Shown here: positions 16,494 through 26,178 of the stretch, piece after piece
Position numbering within the stretch: the stretch's first letter is position 1
Layout: each line of letters starts with the position of its first letter
From: Blautia pseudococcoides
GTDB taxonomy: Bacteria > Bacillota > Clostridia > Lachnospirales > Lachnospiraceae
Direction: 5' to 3'
Length of the DNA stretch: 64,000 bases
Assembly: GCF_001689125.2 (NCBI RefSeq)
Contig: NZ_CP015405.2
Location: forward strand, 1,331,001 to 1,395,000
Notes under the pieces: model-generated
What the model was told of the DNA's origin: nothing
Database searches by the model: none
Seen by the model: the letters and a program-made list of their open reading frames with translations, nothing else
Translations under genes and position numbers: made by a program

Positions 16494-17249
16494 ATGAAAA
16501 AAATAGTAGAAATTAAAAATCTGACAAAGGCTTATGGCCGCAAAGGGTATGAGTCGGTCGTGCTGAAAGATGTGATCATGGATATCTACGAACATGATTT
16601 TATTGCGATCATGGGACCAAGCGGTGCCGGAAAATCCACCCTATTGAATCTGCTGTCCACTCTGGACAAACCTACCAGAGGACAGATCATCCTGGACGGG
16701 GCGGATGTGACAAGAGTTGGAAACCGGCAGCTCTCTGAGATTCGCAGGGATAAGATTGGATTTATTTTTCAGGAGTATAATCTTCTGGACAACATGACGC
16801 TGCAGGACAACATCGCACTTCCACTGTCTCTGAATGGGAAAAAGAGAAAAGATATTCTGGAGAAAGTAGACAGAATGGCAGATATGTTCGGCCTGTCCGC
16901 CCATCTGAACAAGTACCCATACCAGCTCTCCGGGGGCCAGAAACAGCGCGGTGCCAGTGCCAGGGCATTGATCACAGAGCCCCGGATACTCTTTGCCGAT
17001 GAGCCTACAGGAGCGCTGGATTCCCATTCCAGCCGGGATCTGCTCTACAGCCTGAAAGCTGCCAATGACTCAGGGAAAGCCACGATTCTTATGGTAACAC
17101 ATGATGCCTACACAGCCAGCTACGCAAAACAGGTATATTTTCTAAGTGACGGGCAGATTCAGTGCAGGCTGAACAGCAAGGAGGACAGAAAGCTTTTCTA
17201 TGATGAGATTCTGAAACTTCTGGCATCCATGGGAGGTGAGGGGGAATGA
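16494..17249 (+). CDS. ABC transporter ATP-binding protein, BceA-like
   Basis: ATPase subunit (251 residues) of a peptide-resistance and sensing transporter. Walker A is GPSGAGKST (residues 39-47), the signature is LSGGQKQR, and Walker B is [12 protein letters not shown] with the switch His in MVTHD. It belongs to the MacB/LolD-like class that uses ATP to free lipid-cycle intermediates from peptide antibiotics instead of moving solutes across the membrane. AAGGAGCTGGGG precedes the ATG. The stop overlaps the permease start by four bases. Together with the two-component system upstream it forms a complete four-gene Bce module. Confidence 0.88.
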   Translation: MKKIVEIKNLTKAYGRKGYESVVLKDVIMDIYEHDFIAIMGPSGAGKSTLLNLLSTLDKPTRGQIILDGADVTRVGNRQLSEIRRDKIGFIFQEYNLLDNMTLQDNIALPLSLNGKKRKDILEKVDRMADMFGLSAHLNKYPYQLSGGQKQRGASARALITEPRILFADEPTGALDSHSSRDLLYSLKAANDSGKATILMVTHDAYTASYAKQVYFLSDGQIQCRLNSKEDRKLFYDEILKLLASMGGEGE

Positions 17250-19150
17250 GTCTGATTCGGCTGACCGTGTCAAATTTTAAACGGAATCTCAGAAATTACC
17301 TTTCACTGGTTTTGGCGCTGGCATTCTCTGTATTTGTGTTTTTTAACTTTCAGTGTGTCCTGTATTCGGATTCCATGACGGTACTGAACACCTATAATAA
17401 AGAGTATATAGACTTGATCGTAAGAGCATTATCTGTGATATTCGGTGTGTTTTTATTTTTCTTTATCTGGTATGCCACCAATGTATTTTTGAATCAGCGG
17501 AAACAAGAGATCGGTATCTATATATTCATGGGGCTGGACAACAAGAGAATCGGGAAAATGTATGCTCTGGAGGCTTTATTCTCCGGCCTGTTTTCCCTGG
17601 CAGCAGGACTGGGAGCCGGTGTTATATTTTCAAAGTTCTTCCAGATGATGCTGCTACGCATTTCAGATATCAGTGTGGATATTAAATTCTCCTTTTCTCT
17701 GAAGCCTGTTCTTGTGACATCAGGCGTTTTCATGGCAATTTATGGCCTTATGGTCGTGAAAGGATATGTATCCCTGGTCAGAAGCAGTGTACTGGATATG
17801 CTTTCCGGTGCGAAACAAAAAGAGATGAAGCCGGAACCGGTTTTTCTGACAGCCTTTAAGATCATTCTGGGTGTGGGTGTTTTGGGGGCAGGGTATTACT
17901 GCGCGGTTAAGACCGGTGATATTGACAGTCTCGGCTATGCCCTGGCTGCAGTTATCCTGGTCATTGCCGGCACCTATTTTTTGTACGGAGGCTTGATCCC
18001 CTGGCTGGTCAGAAGACTTACAAAAAATAAGCAGTATCTCTATCAAAAGCAGAGAAATCTGTGGATGAACAACCTGGCTTTCCGTCTGAAGCGAAATTAC
18101 AGAACCTATGCGATCGTAACAGTACTAATGATTTGTTCTGTGACAGTCCTGGGAAGTTCCATGGCTCTGAAACAGAGGTATGAAAGGTTAGAACATTTCA
18201 GAACCACGTACACCTGCCAGGTCGTAGCCGCTAAAGAGGCGGACGCAGATGAGATACAGAATGGGATAGAAGAGGAGAACCTGGTAAAGTACAGAAGCAG
18301 TATCCCCATACTGGCTCTGGACCCGGAAAAACTCCATTCAAAATATGTAAGTGCCAATTACGGCATCACTTCAGAATCGGCCTTAAAAAAGGCTGCCGAG
18401 GAATCCGGCCTTTCCTATGAATATGCAAAACTGAAAGATGATGAATGTATTCACCTGACCCATATTATGCTGATGAGTTTCATGCCGGAAGAAAAAGAAT
18501 TGGTAACCATCGGTGACCAGGAGTTCAGACAGATCGCAGAGAGTGATGTTCCATATCTGGGAGATCTGCAGAATGGTCTGAGCGTCTATGTGGTGAGCGA
18601 TGCGCAATATGAAAGTCTGAAGCACTTGGGAGAAGTCATGTATATATACAGCTTTAAATTCCAGGATCCTGACAATCTGGAAGCTTCGGTTCCTTATCTT
18701 AAATCTCTGGCAAAAACGGACGGAGAGAGGTTTGTAGGTGTCAATCTGATCCGCACAGAAGATAAGGAAGGGGCCTGGGTGCGTGTTATGTACTCCCTCT
18801 GTGTATTCATGTTCGCAACGTTTATCCTGGCCTGCGGAAGCATTATCTTTATCAAACTGAACAATGAGGCGGCGGAAGATGCGGAACGCTACAAAGTGCT
18901 GCAGAAAATAGGGATCCAGCGGGGAACCCTTTACAGATCCATGAAAAATGAGATTCGCTTTACTTATTACTGTCCTTTTGTCCTTATGGTACTGACTTCT
19001 TATTTTGCCATCCATGCGGTGGGTACTGTAATGAAAGAGGATCTGTTTAGGATCAATGTATACAGCGCAGCCGCTATCTTGATTATATTCAGTGTCATTT
19101 ATATTATATCCGTCCATGCATTCAGGAAAAAAGTGCTGGATCAAAAATAG
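17246..19150 (+). CDS. ABC transporter permease, BceB-like (FtsX-type)
   Basis: Membrane subunit of 634 residues. There is one helix near 20-38, three around 60-180, further pairs near 200-300, then a large extracellular domain (about 310-520), and the last helices near 525-625. This is the BceB arrangement with the big sensor domain between helices 7 and 8. The extracellular domain is the ligand-binding and signalling part that talks to the histidine kinase. It overlaps the ATPase gene and is followed by a strong terminator at 19161. The peptide recognised cannot be told from sequence. Confidence 0.85.
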   Translation: MSLIRLTVSNFKRNLRNYLSLVLALAFSVFVFFNFQCVLYSDSMTVLNTYNKEYIDLIVRALSVIFGVFLFFFIWYATNVFLNQRKQEIGIYIFMGLDNKRIGKMYALEALFSGLFSLAAGLGAGVIFSKFFQMMLLRISDISVDIKFSFSLKPVLVTSGVFMAIYGLMVVKGYVSLVRSSVLDMLSGAKQKEMKPEPVFLTAFKIILGVGVLGAGYYCAVKTGDIDSLGYALAAVILVIAGTYFLYGGLIPWLVRRLTKNKQYLYQKQRNLWMNNLAFRLKRNYRTYAIVTVLMICSVTVLGSSMALKQRYERLEHFRTTYTCQVVAAKEADADEIQNGIEEENLVKYRSSIPILALDPEKLHSKYVSANYGITSESALKKAAEESGLSYEYAKLKDDECIHLTHIMLMSFMPEEKELVTIGDQEFRQIAESDVPYLGDLQNGLSVYVVSDAQYESLKHLGEVMYIYSFKFQDPDNLEASVPYLKSLAKTDGERFVGVNLIRTEDKEGAWVRVMYSLCVFMFATFILACGSIIFIKLNNEAAEDAERYKVLQKIGIQRGTLYRSMKNEIRFTYYCPFVLMVLTSYFAIHAVGTVMKEDLFRINVYSAAAILIIFSVIYIISVHAFRKKVLDQK

Positions 19151-19160
19151 GAAGAAAAAG

Positions 19161-19200
19161 ATGCGGCGCCCCGTTATTTAAAAACGGGGTGCCGCATTTT
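19161..19200. terminator. Strong terminator after the Bce module
   Basis: ATGCGGCGCCCCGTT and its near-perfect complement AACGGGGTGCCGCAT flank a short A/T loop and end in TTTT. It lies between convergent genes and could serve both strands. Confidence 0.85.
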
Positions 19201-19231
19201 GGCGTGATAGTCCAGAAAACAGAAAGGTGTT

Positions 19232-20467
19232 TTAGTATTTTCCATACCGGTCAACAGCTTCTAAGAGGGCTTCCATATTTTCTTCAGGACAGTCCTCCAG
19301 GGAGTAGCCGGTTGTGAATAAATAGCCGCCGCCGGGGGCCATGATTTCCAAATGCTTTTTCACTTCTTCTCTGATACGTTCCGGTGTGCCGTGCCTTACC
19401 GTGTATACCGGGAAGCCGCCCATAAGGCAGGCTGTATCCCCCAGTTCTTTTTTTGCCAGTTTTAGATCTACGTTCTCAAAATGGTATACCACCTTGTTCT
19501 TCGGCACCTCTTTTAGGTATGTCAGCCTTGTATTATAAGCACCTTCTGTGTAGACTACAGGTGTGATATTGTGGTCGATCAGCGCAAGGATCCATTTCTG
19601 CAGGTAAGGCCAGTACAGTTCCCTGTAATCCCTCTCACTGATAAAATTGTCAAATCCTTTGTGCAGCATAACCCATGCGTATCTGCAGCCGGTTGCCTGA
19701 CAGAATCCAAGGCTCTGCTTTATATGCAGATCCGCAAAAATATCAAGTGCATGTCTTACATTCTCCCGTTCTTCGATCAAATCCGGCATCATGCCAAAAG
19801 TTCCCCTCAGGGTATCGCCAAGCATATCAAAAGCCGTGGCAGAGCCTCCGCCCATGATGGAATAGTAGCCAAGCTCCCTTAGCTTTTTGTCATATGTTCC
19901 AATAACAGCATTCATTTTCCGCGCCTCTTCAGCAGCAGCTAAAAGACGCTTGTAAACATTGACAGCCTGCGGAGATGTGAGCATCTGCTGTGCGCCTCCC
20001 ACGATCAGATCATAATAATCCAGGTCAGCCATGGGTTCAAAGATCTCCATGGTACGGGGCAGGTGCTTTGTCAGCCAGAAACCTGCCGGATCCCTGAAAA
20101 ATTCATCGTATTCCCCGTCCTTTAAAGTGGGATATTCTATAAACTGATAAGTGTTGTTTTCGTCCAGACCTTTGGGGTCGCCGGGCCAGCGGGCATTTTT
20201 CATCCCCAGATTTTCCAGGACCTTTGCGGCAGGGGTGAAATTGCTGATGCTACCGGTATCTGTGTAAGAGTATTTTTCATAGAAGGCCAGCATGGCACGG
20301 CAGGCCTTTTCATGGTCAACCATACTCTCAGCCATTGTGATCCCAGCCTTGTGAAGAGGGTAGGTGCCCACTAAAAGTGTGTTTGGCACTTTATCCGGCT
20401 CCTGGTTTGAGACGGCTGTTTCTACACGTTTTTTTCTTTCTTCATAAAGTTTTTCTTGATCCGTCAT
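19232..20467 (-). CDS. Uroporphyrinogen decarboxylase-fold methyltransferase (MtaA/CmuA-like family)
   Basis: A 411-residue member of the UroD superfamily. I use the ATG at 20467, which has AAGGAGG just upstream; an in-frame ATG at 20488 overlaps that ribosome site. In acetogens and methanogens most non-haem members move methyl groups between a corrinoid protein or coenzyme and a substrate such as methoxyarenes or methylamines. Conserved features of the fold are visible (FADLHIKQSLGFCQATGC, ENVDLKLAKKELGDTACLMGG, and the C-terminal GGGYLFTTGY), including a Cys and His that might bind zinc. No corrinoid protein or activator gene lies next to it, so the substrate is open. It does not look like HemE, being longer and lacking the HemE N-terminal motif. 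Confidence 0.7.
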   Translation of the reverse strand: MTDQEKLYEERKKRVETAVSNQEPDKVPNTLLVGTYPLHKAGITMAESMVDHEKACRAMLAFYEKYSYTDTGSISNFTPAAKVLENLGMKNARWPGDPKGLDENNTYQFIEYPTLKDGEYDEFFRDPAGFWLTKHLPRTMEIFEPMADLDYYDLIVGGAQQMLTSPQAVNVYKRLLAAAEEARKMNAVIGTYDKKLRELGYYSIMGGGSATAFDMLGDTLRGTFGMMPDLIEERENVRHALDIFADLHIKQSLGFCQATGCRYAWVMLHKGFDNFISERDYRELYWPYLQKWILALIDHNITPVVYTEGAYNTRLTYLKEVPKNKVVYHFENVDLKLAKKELGDTACLMGGFPVYTVRHGTPERIREEVKKHLEIMAPGGGYLFTTGYSLEDCPEENMEALLEAVDRYGKY

Positions 20468-20488
20468 TGGTATTTCCTCCTTTCCCAT

Positions 20489-20737
20489 GAGGAGCAGACA
20501 TTATTATTTATATGAAGAGTATACCATTGTACCTGGCAGGCTTCTACAGCCGGGATACACAAGTCTTGACTTTTTCCAGACGGTTTTTTTGTATGGAACG
20601 TACAGAGGTTTCGCTTCACATTCTGGGTAGAATATACCTTTTGGGCTGCAGTTGTGTATAGCAGCGGGAAATCTGCAAAAAATGTAACAGAACCGTATGA
20701 AACAGTGGCAGTGATCAGAAAAAGAACGGAGAGTTTC
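20489..20737. other. Divergent intergenic region between UroD-like gene and the eut cluster
   Basis: About 250 bp containing the control regions of both directions. TTGACT at 20566-20571 and TAGAAT near 20632 are isolated promoter-like hexamers without good partners. I looked for a cobalamin riboswitch or a double-hairpin EutV-type antiterminator and did not see either. Confidence 0.3.
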
Positions 20738-21205
20738 ATGGACAGAGAAGAGAATATAAATGAAATTTTAGCTTATTACAGCAGCAGAAAAGACAAAAAA
20801 GAACAGGAAATGATAGTGGCAATGTTAAGGGAACTACAGGAAATCTGTGGCGGGATCAGTCCGGCACTCCAGGAGAGGGCAGCATCTGCGGCAGGTGTGA
20901 AGAAATCTGTGGTGCAGTATCTGGTGCGGATGTACACAGGCTTAAAAGAAACACCCTATGAGCACACCGTCACGGTCTGTACAGGAAAAAGATGCAGAGA
21001 CAAGGGCGGGGCAGCCGTTTTACAGGCTGTGAGAAACGAGCTGGGAATTAAAAAAGAAGGGATATCCGCGGACGGGAATGTATATCTGAATGTACGCGGC
21101 TGCCTGAGAAACTGTGGAAAGTCCCCTAATCTTCTCATTGACGGGAAGATGTTTTCCGGTGTCAAACCGGACCAGATAGGAGAAATTTTTAAAAAATGTT
21201 TTTGA
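20738..21205 (+). CDS. NuoE/HydC-like thioredoxin-fold [2Fe-2S] protein
   Basis: Electron-transfer subunit of 155 residues. An N-terminal helical domain (1-70) is followed by a thioredoxin-like [2Fe-2S] ferredoxin fold with cysteines C81, C86 (CTGKRC), C122 and C126 (CLRNC), the exact spacing of NuoE and of the small subunit of electron-bifurcating hydrogenases and formate dehydrogenases. It normally works with a NuoF-like NADH-binding flavoprotein, which is not next to it. The start at 20738 has CGGAGAG upstream; a longer frame from 20654 lacks a ribosome site. It lies 82 bp before eutG and points the same way, so it may feed electrons into or out of the ethanolamine pathway. That link is inference. 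Confidence 0.78.
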   Translation: MDREENINEILAYYSSRKDKKEQEMIVAMLRELQEICGGISPALQERAASAAGVKKSVVQYLVRMYTGLKETPYEHTVTVCTGKRCRDKGGAAVLQAVRNELGIKKEGISADGNVYLNVRGCLRNCGKSPNLLIDGKMFSGVKPDQIGEIFKKCF

Positions 21206-21287
21206 ATCTCATGTGCTTTTTGCATAATCCGAGCTGATTTCACAAAAGATAGCTAAATAAGGAATGAAATTGAAAGGACGAAAGATT

Positions 21288-22430
21288 ATGGAAGAGTTCG
21301 GGATAAAAACATCCATCCATTTTGGCAAAAATGCATTGGAATATTTAAAGAAACTGCAAGGTGCCGGGATATGCATTGTCACTGACCCTTTTATGGTGGA
21401 GTCAGGGCTTGTGGAGAATATCACCAGATACCTGAAAGCAGGCAGTTATACCATCTTCAGCAATGTGGTTCCGGACCCGCCCCTTGAACTGGTGATCGAA
21501 GGTGTCAAAGAAGTGATAAAGCAAAAGCCTGACACTTTGATCGCCCTTGGCGGAGGGTCTGCCATTGATGAGGCAAAGGCTATCATGCATTTTTCCAGGC
21601 AAATCGGGAATCTGCCGGATATGGAGTTTATTGCAGTTCCAACCACCAGCGGAACCGGTTCGGAGGTCACATCCTTTGCCGTGATCACAGACCGGGTGAA
21701 GGGGATCAAATATCCTTTGGTAGATTCATCACTATTGCCGGACACAGCCATTCTGGATGCCAGTCTTGTGAAAAGTGTTCCGAAATCCGTGGTGGCGGAC
21801 ACCGGTATGGATGTGCTGACCCATGCGCTGGAGGCTTACGTCTCCACAAAGGCCAATGCGTTTACCGATGCGCTGGCGGAGAAGGCAGCGGTGACGGTTC
21901 TGCGGTATCTGGTGCGCTCTTATACGAATCCGGAGGACGCAAGGGCAAGGGAGGAGATGCATAATGCCTCCTGTATGGCAGGGCTGGCTTTTGACAAAAC
22001 ATCTTTGGGTGTGAACCATGCCATTGCCCATAATATCGGAGGCAAATTTAAGGTGCCTCACGGCAGGACAAACGCGGTCCTCCTTCCCTATGTGGTGGAA
22101 TTCAATGCGGATATGACAGAATTCAATCCCAGGGAATACACTCTGGCAGCCGAAAAGTATGCGGCGATCGCCCAACTGGCAGGTTTCGGAGGCGGCAATG
22201 TGCGGGCTGGGGTAAAGAATCTCATTCGTGAGATCAGGAAAATGCAGGAACAGCTGAAAATGCCTGCAGGACTGAAAGACTGCGGTGTTTTACCTGAGGA
22301 ATACCAGAAGCAGAAAGATGCTGTGACACAGGGGGCTTTGTCAGATGCCTGCATCCAGACAAATCCCAGAAAGGTTTCCCGGGAAGATATTTTAGAGATT
22401 TTAAAACGGGCATATCAGGGAATGCGCTGA
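21288..22430 (+). CDS. eutG: Iron-containing alcohol dehydrogenase (EutG-like)
   Basis: Group III alcohol dehydrogenase of 380 residues that reduces acetaldehyde to ethanol and regenerates NAD+ within or near the microcompartment. [12 protein letters not shown] is the NAD-binding region, and the iron ligands lie in [14 protein letters not shown] (Asp, His) and [21 protein letters not shown] (His residues, read as two neighbouring motifs). I choose the ATG at 21288 with AAAGGACG ten bases upstream; an ATG at 21264 has too short a spacing. It is co-oriented with eutS 28 bp downstream. It could also be called PduQ-like, but its position at the head of a eut operon supports EutG. Confidence 0.85.
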   Translation: MEEFGIKTSIHFGKNALEYLKKLQGAGICIVTDPFMVESGLVENITRYLKAGSYTIFSNVVPDPPLELVIEGVKEVIKQKPDTLIALGGGSAIDEAKAIMHFSRQIGNLPDMEFIAVPTTSGTGSEVTSFAVITDRVKGIKYPLVDSSLLPDTAILDASLVKSVPKSVVADTGMDVLTHALEAYVSTKANAFTDALAEKAAVTVLRYLVRSYTNPEDARAREEMHNASCMAGLAFDKTSLGVNHAIAHNIGGKFKVPHGRTNAVLLPYVVEFNADMTEFNPREYTLAAEKYAAIAQLAGFGGGNVRAGVKNLIREIRKMQEQLKMPAGLKDCGVLPEEYQKQKDAVTQGALSDACIQTNPRKVSREDILEILKRAYQGMR

Positions 22431-22458
22431 TACAGCCGGGGTAAGGAGTGCTGCGGGT

Positions 22459-22809
22459 ATGGAAGTGAAAGAAAAACAGAGGATCATACAGGAATTTGTT
22501 CCGGGAAAACAGATAACCCTGGCCCACGTCATAGCTGGTCCTGACCCGGCCATCTATGTGAAGCTGGGGCTGGAACCGGAACAGATGGACGCCATCGGAA
22601 TCCTGACCATCACACCCAGTGAGGGGGCGATCATTGCTGCGGATATAGCCACAAAAGCCTCAGATATCACCCTGGGCTTTATTGACCGGTTCAGCGGAGC
22701 GCTGGTGTTTACCGGAGATATCAGTTCTGTGGAGGCAGCAGTGAAGGAGATTCTTGAAACCATGGAAGAACAGCTTGGATTTGCAAAGGCCCCAGTGACC
22801 AGAACGTGA
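22459..22809 (+). CDS. eutS: Microcompartment shell protein EutS
   Basis: Circularly permuted BMC-domain protein of 116 residues that forms bent hexamers in the shell of the ethanolamine microcompartment. [20 protein letters not shown] is the typical EutS opening, and [30 protein letters not shown] and [16 protein letters not shown] follow as in EutS and PduU. AAGGAG is 11-12 bases before the ATG. It lies between eutG and eutP with short gaps. There is no sign of a pore-blocking or truncating change. Confidence 0.9.
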   Translation: MEVKEKQRIIQEFVPGKQITLAHVIAGPDPAIYVKLGLEPEQMDAIGILTITPSEGAIIAADIATKASDITLGFIDRFSGALVFTGDISSVEAAVKEILETMEEQLGFAKAPVTRT

Positions 22810-22825
22810 GAAGAGGAGCAAGGCA

Positions 22826-23269
22826 GTGAAAAAAGTCATATTTATGGGGCAGAGCGGCTGTGGCAAGACGACGCTGTGTCAGAAGCTGAATGAGGAAGAA
22901 ATCCGATATAAAAAGACACAGGCTGTGGAACAGTATGGAGAATCCATAGATACCCCGGGAGAATATATGGAGAACCGTCATTTTTACAATGCTCTGATCA
23001 TGACTGCCGTGGATGCGGGTATCATCGCTTTGGTGGCTGACCCCACATCAGAATACCGGGCGATCCCTCCCGGATTTGCGGGTATTTTTGGAAAAAAAGT
23101 GATTGGAGTTATTACAAAAATAAAGCAGGCCGGTGGGGAACAGATAAAGAAGGCGGAAAGACAGTTAAAGGAGGCAGGGGTAAGCCGGATCTTTCTGGTG
23201 GACACACCGGACGGCACAGGGATTGGAGAATTGTCAGAATTTCTGAACCGGGAAAGGGGAGCAAAATGA
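22826..23269 (+). CDS. eutP: EutP/PduV-family small GTPase-like protein
   Basis: A 147-residue P-loop protein linked to eut and pdu microcompartments. EutP has been reported to have acetate kinase activity in one organism, and PduV is thought to associate with the shell; neither role can be read here. The G1 loop is GQSGCGKTT (8-16), G3 is DTPGEYMENRHFYNAL and G4 is ITKIKQA. The start is GTG at 22826 after GAGGAGCAAGG. It overlaps eutA by four bases (ATGA). Confidence 0.85.
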   Translation: MKKVIFMGQSGCGKTTLCQKLNEEEIRYKKTQAVEQYGESIDTPGEYMENRHFYNALIMTAVDAGIIALVADPTSEYRAIPPGFAGIFGKKVIGVITKIKQAGGEQIKKAERQLKEAGVSRIFLVDTPDGTGIGELSEFLNRERGAK

Positions 23270-24696
23270 AAGAAGAACTATTAAGTGTGGGCATTGACTT
23301 GGGTACCAGCACCACGCAGCTTATTTTTTCCAGACTGACAGTGGAGAACATGGCAACCAGTTATACGGTTCCCCGGATGGTGATAACAAAGAAAGAGATC
23401 CAGTACAAAAGTGATATTTATTTTACACCGCTGCTTGACCAGACCAGAATAGATTTTGGCAAAGTCCGTGAAATCGTAGAGAGAGAATATGAGAAAGCAG
23501 GCATAAGAAAAGAGGAAATTGACACCGGGGCTGTCATTATCACAGGAGAGACAGCCCGAAAAGAAAATGCCAGTGAGATGATCCACGCACTCAGTGGATT
23601 TGCCGGTGATTTTGTGGTTGCCACAGCAGGGCCGGATTTGGAGAGTGTTATTTCCGGAAAGGGCGCGGGTACTGATCTCTATTCAAAGGAGCACCACCTG
23701 ACAGCAGTAAATATAGATATCGGCGGCGGAACCAGCAACCTGGCGGTATTCAAACGGGGAGATACAGTAGATACCGGCTGTCTGGATATTGGGGGCAGGC
23801 TGGTTAAGATTGACAAAGATACCGGGCGGATCACATATATCGCACCGAAAATACAGAAAATCATTGATGCAGAAGGATGGGAATTGAGAATCGGGACCAT
23901 TGCCAGTGAAAAACTTCTGAAACCGCTTTTAATACAGATGACAGAGATACTGGAACAGAGTGTAGGGCTGCGCAGAGACAATCCTTACTATGAAATGATG
24001 ATCACGAACCAGGGGATCGCTTTGTCAGGAGAGACTGTCTGTATCAGTTTTTCCGGCGGGGTAGCGGATGCGGTCTATCATCCGGAAAAATTCAGGGAAC
24101 CTTTTATGTTCGGCGATATAGGTGTGCTGCTGGGGCGGGCAATCCGGGAGTCAAAACTGTTTCAGGATCTGCAGGTCATTGAGAGCGCGGAGACTATCCG
24201 TGCCACGGTGGTAGGGGCCGGAAGCCATACAACTGACATAAGCGGCAGTACGATCACTTACACAAAGGAGCTGTTTCCGGTGAAGAACCTTCCCGTTTTG
24301 AAACTGAGCGAGGAGGAGAGCAGGCCGACAGCCATGGGAAATGCCATTAGAAAAAAGCTGGATTGGTTTATGGTGGAGGGCAGTATACAACAGGCAGCCA
24401 TTGCATTTACGGGTGAAAACAATCCCAGTTTTTCCCGTATACAGGAATATGCAAAGGCTCTTCTGGAAGGCATGGAACCTCTTTTACATGCTAATCTGCC
24501 TCTGATCGTAGTTGTGGAAAATGATATGGCAAAGGTCCTGGGGCAGACCATGTATCACCTTCTGGAATGGAAGAAGGAAGTCATTTGTCTGGACGGCATC
24601 CATCTGGCGGAGGGCGAGTATATTGACATTGGCAAACCCATTGCAGAGGGAAGCGTACTCCCTGTGGTGGTCAAGACATTGGTATTTCATAAATGA
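23266..24696 (+). CDS. eutA: Ethanolamine ammonia-lyase reactivating factor EutA
   Basis: ATP-dependent chaperone of 476 residues that exchanges damaged cobalamin out of EutBC so that fresh adenosylcobalamin can bind. It has the actin/Hsp70-like ATPase fold: GIDLGTSTTQ (residues 9-18) is the phosphate-1 motif, INIDIGGGTSN the phosphate-2 motif and VGAGSHTTDISG the adenosine motif. The length is normal. It sits directly before eutB, as in other eut operons, and its TGA stop is the first triplet of the repeated hairpin at 24694-24730. Confidence 0.9.
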   Translation: MKEELLSVGIDLGTSTTQLIFSRLTVENMATSYTVPRMVITKKEIQYKSDIYFTPLLDQTRIDFGKVREIVEREYEKAGIRKEEIDTGAVIITGETARKENASEMIHALSGFAGDFVVATAGPDLESVISGKGAGTDLYSKEHHLTAVNIDIGGGTSNLAVFKRGDTVDTGCLDIGGRLVKIDKDTGRITYIAPKIQKIIDAEGWELRIGTIASEKLLKPLLIQMTEILEQSVGLRRDNPYYEMMITNQGIALSGETVCISFSGGVADAVYHPEKFREPFMFGDIGVLLGRAIRESKLFQDLQVIESAETIRATVVGAGSHTTDISGSTITYTKELFPVKNLPVLKLSEEESRPTAMGNAIRKKLDWFMVEGSIQQAAIAFTGENNPSFSRIQEYAKALLEGMEPLLHANLPLIVVVENDMAKVLGQTMYHLLEWKKEVICLDGIHLAEGEYIDIGKPIAEGSVLPVVVKTLVFHK

Positions 24697-24730
24697 TAGA
24701 AAGCATGCTCCGCGCACTTTCGATCGTCAT
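24694..24730 (+). repeat. Hairpin repeat at a stop codon, copy 2
   Basis: Starts at the eutA TGA and matches copy 1 (511-547) at 32 of 37 bases. The 5' arm TAGAAAG is the same; the 3' arm has CTTTCGA instead of CTTTCTA. Lying inside the operon between eutA and eutB, it may cause partial termination or mRNA processing. Confidence 0.55.
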
Positions 24731-24787
24731 GAATAAAAAATAACAGGAGTCATAAGAACCGTAGCAAACAGAAGAAAGGAAGAAGCC

Positions 24788-26155
24788 ATGATTTTAAAAA
24801 CGAAATTATTTGGACACGTTTATGCTTTTCAGTCATTAAAAGAAGTAATGGCAAAAGCCAACGAGGAAAAATCCGGAGACAAGCTGGCAGGCCTTGCGGC
24901 GGAGTCGGCTGAGGAACGGGTAGCAGCCAAAATCGTGTTATCCCAGATAACACTGGAAGACCTGCGGAACAATCCGGCTGTGCCTTATGAGACAGATGAG
25001 GTGACCAGGATCATCCAGGATGACATCAGCGAACCTATTTACAATGAGATCAAAAGAATGACTGTCTCAGAACTCCGTGAGTGGATTCTGGATGAGGAGA
25101 CAACAGGGGAAATGATCCGCCGGGTATCCCGGGGGCTGACATCGGAAATGGTGGCTGCTGTTGCGAAAATCATGTCCAATCTGGATTTGGTATACGGAGC
25201 CAGAAAAATCCGTGTCACAGCACACTGTAATACCACCATCGGTGAGGAGGGGACCTTGTCCTCACGCCTTCAGCCGAATCACCCTACCGATGACCCGGAT
25301 GGTATTATGGCGTCTCTTTTAGAGGGGCTTACCTATGGCGCAGGGGACGCTCTTTTGGGGCTGAATCCGGTGGATGACTCTGCCGAGAGTGTTGCCAGAG
25401 TGCTGCACCGTTTTGAGGAAGTAAAACAAAAACATCAGATTCCAACCCAGACCTGTGTGCTGGCACATGTGACTACCCAGATGGAGGCCATCAGGAAAGG
25501 GGCGCCTGCGGATTTGATCTTCCAGTCTATTGCCGGTTCAGAGATGGGAAACACAGCGTTTGGCTTCAATGCAGCTACCATTGAGGAGGCGCGCCATCTT
25601 GCGCTGACAAAGGGAACTGCCCAGGGGCCAAATGTGATGTACTTTGAGACCGGGCAGGGCTCAGAGCTGTCCTCCGAAGCCCACCACGATACAGACCAGG
25701 TGACCATGGAAGCCAGATGTTATGGATTTGCCCGCCATTTCTCACCGTTTCTGGTCAATACGGTTGTGGGGTTCATTGGTCCGGAATATTTGTATGACGG
25801 ACGGCAGGTGAACCGTGCCGGGCTGGAGGATCATTTCATGGGGAAACTCTCCGGTATTCCCATGGGATGCGATGCCTGCTATACCAATCACATGAAGGCA
25901 GACCAGAACACCATAGAGGATTTGTCAGTACTTCTGACCGCTGCCGGCTGTAATTATTTTATGGGAATTCCCCACGGGGATGATGTGATGCTCAACTATC
26001 AGACAACCGGTTTTCATGAGACCGCGGCACTTCGTGAGATATTCGGCCTGACTGCCATTAAACCATTCCACAAGTGGCTGATGAAGATGGGATATGTGGA
26101 CGAAAAGGGACATCTGACCGCCAGAGCAGGAGATGCATCCACATTGTTTGTTTAA
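24788..26155 (+). CDS. eutB: Ethanolamine ammonia-lyase large subunit
   Basis: Catalytic TIM-barrel subunit of the adenosylcobalamin-dependent enzyme that splits ethanolamine into acetaldehyde and ammonia. The 455-residue product matches the family length. Characteristic blocks are visible: [47 protein letters not shown] (substrate-binding Glu) and [14 protein letters not shown]. An AGAAAGGAAGAAGCC ribosome site precedes the ATG. It is followed by eutC after 23 bp. No shell-targeting helix is seen at its start, so it is probably brought into the compartment by EutC. Confidence 0.95.
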   Translation: MILKTKLFGHVYAFQSLKEVMAKANEEKSGDKLAGLAAESAEERVAAKIVLSQITLEDLRNNPAVPYETDEVTRIIQDDISEPIYNEIKRMTVSELREWILDEETTGEMIRRVSRGLTSEMVAAVAKIMSNLDLVYGARKIRVTAHCNTTIGEEGTLSSRLQPNHPTDDPDGIMASLLEGLTYGAGDALLGLNPVDDSAESVARVLHRFEEVKQKHQIPTQTCVLAHVTTQMEAIRKGAPADLIFQSIAGSEMGNTAFGFNAATIEEARHLALTKGTAQGPNVMYFETGQGSELSSEAHHDTDQVTMEARCYGFARHFSPFLVNTVVGFIGPEYLYDGRQVNRAGLEDHFMGKLSGIPMGCDACYTNHMKADQNTIEDLSVLLTAAGCNYFMGIPHGDDVMLNYQTTGFHETAALREIFGLTAIKPFHKWLMKMGYVDEKGHLTARAGDASTLFV

Positions 26156-26178
26156 TTACCAGAAGGAGGACTTATCAA

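Noticed and set aside
20489..20737. Possible cobalamin riboswitch before the eut operon
   Set aside because: The conserved B12-box bases and overall fold could not be found by eye on either strand.
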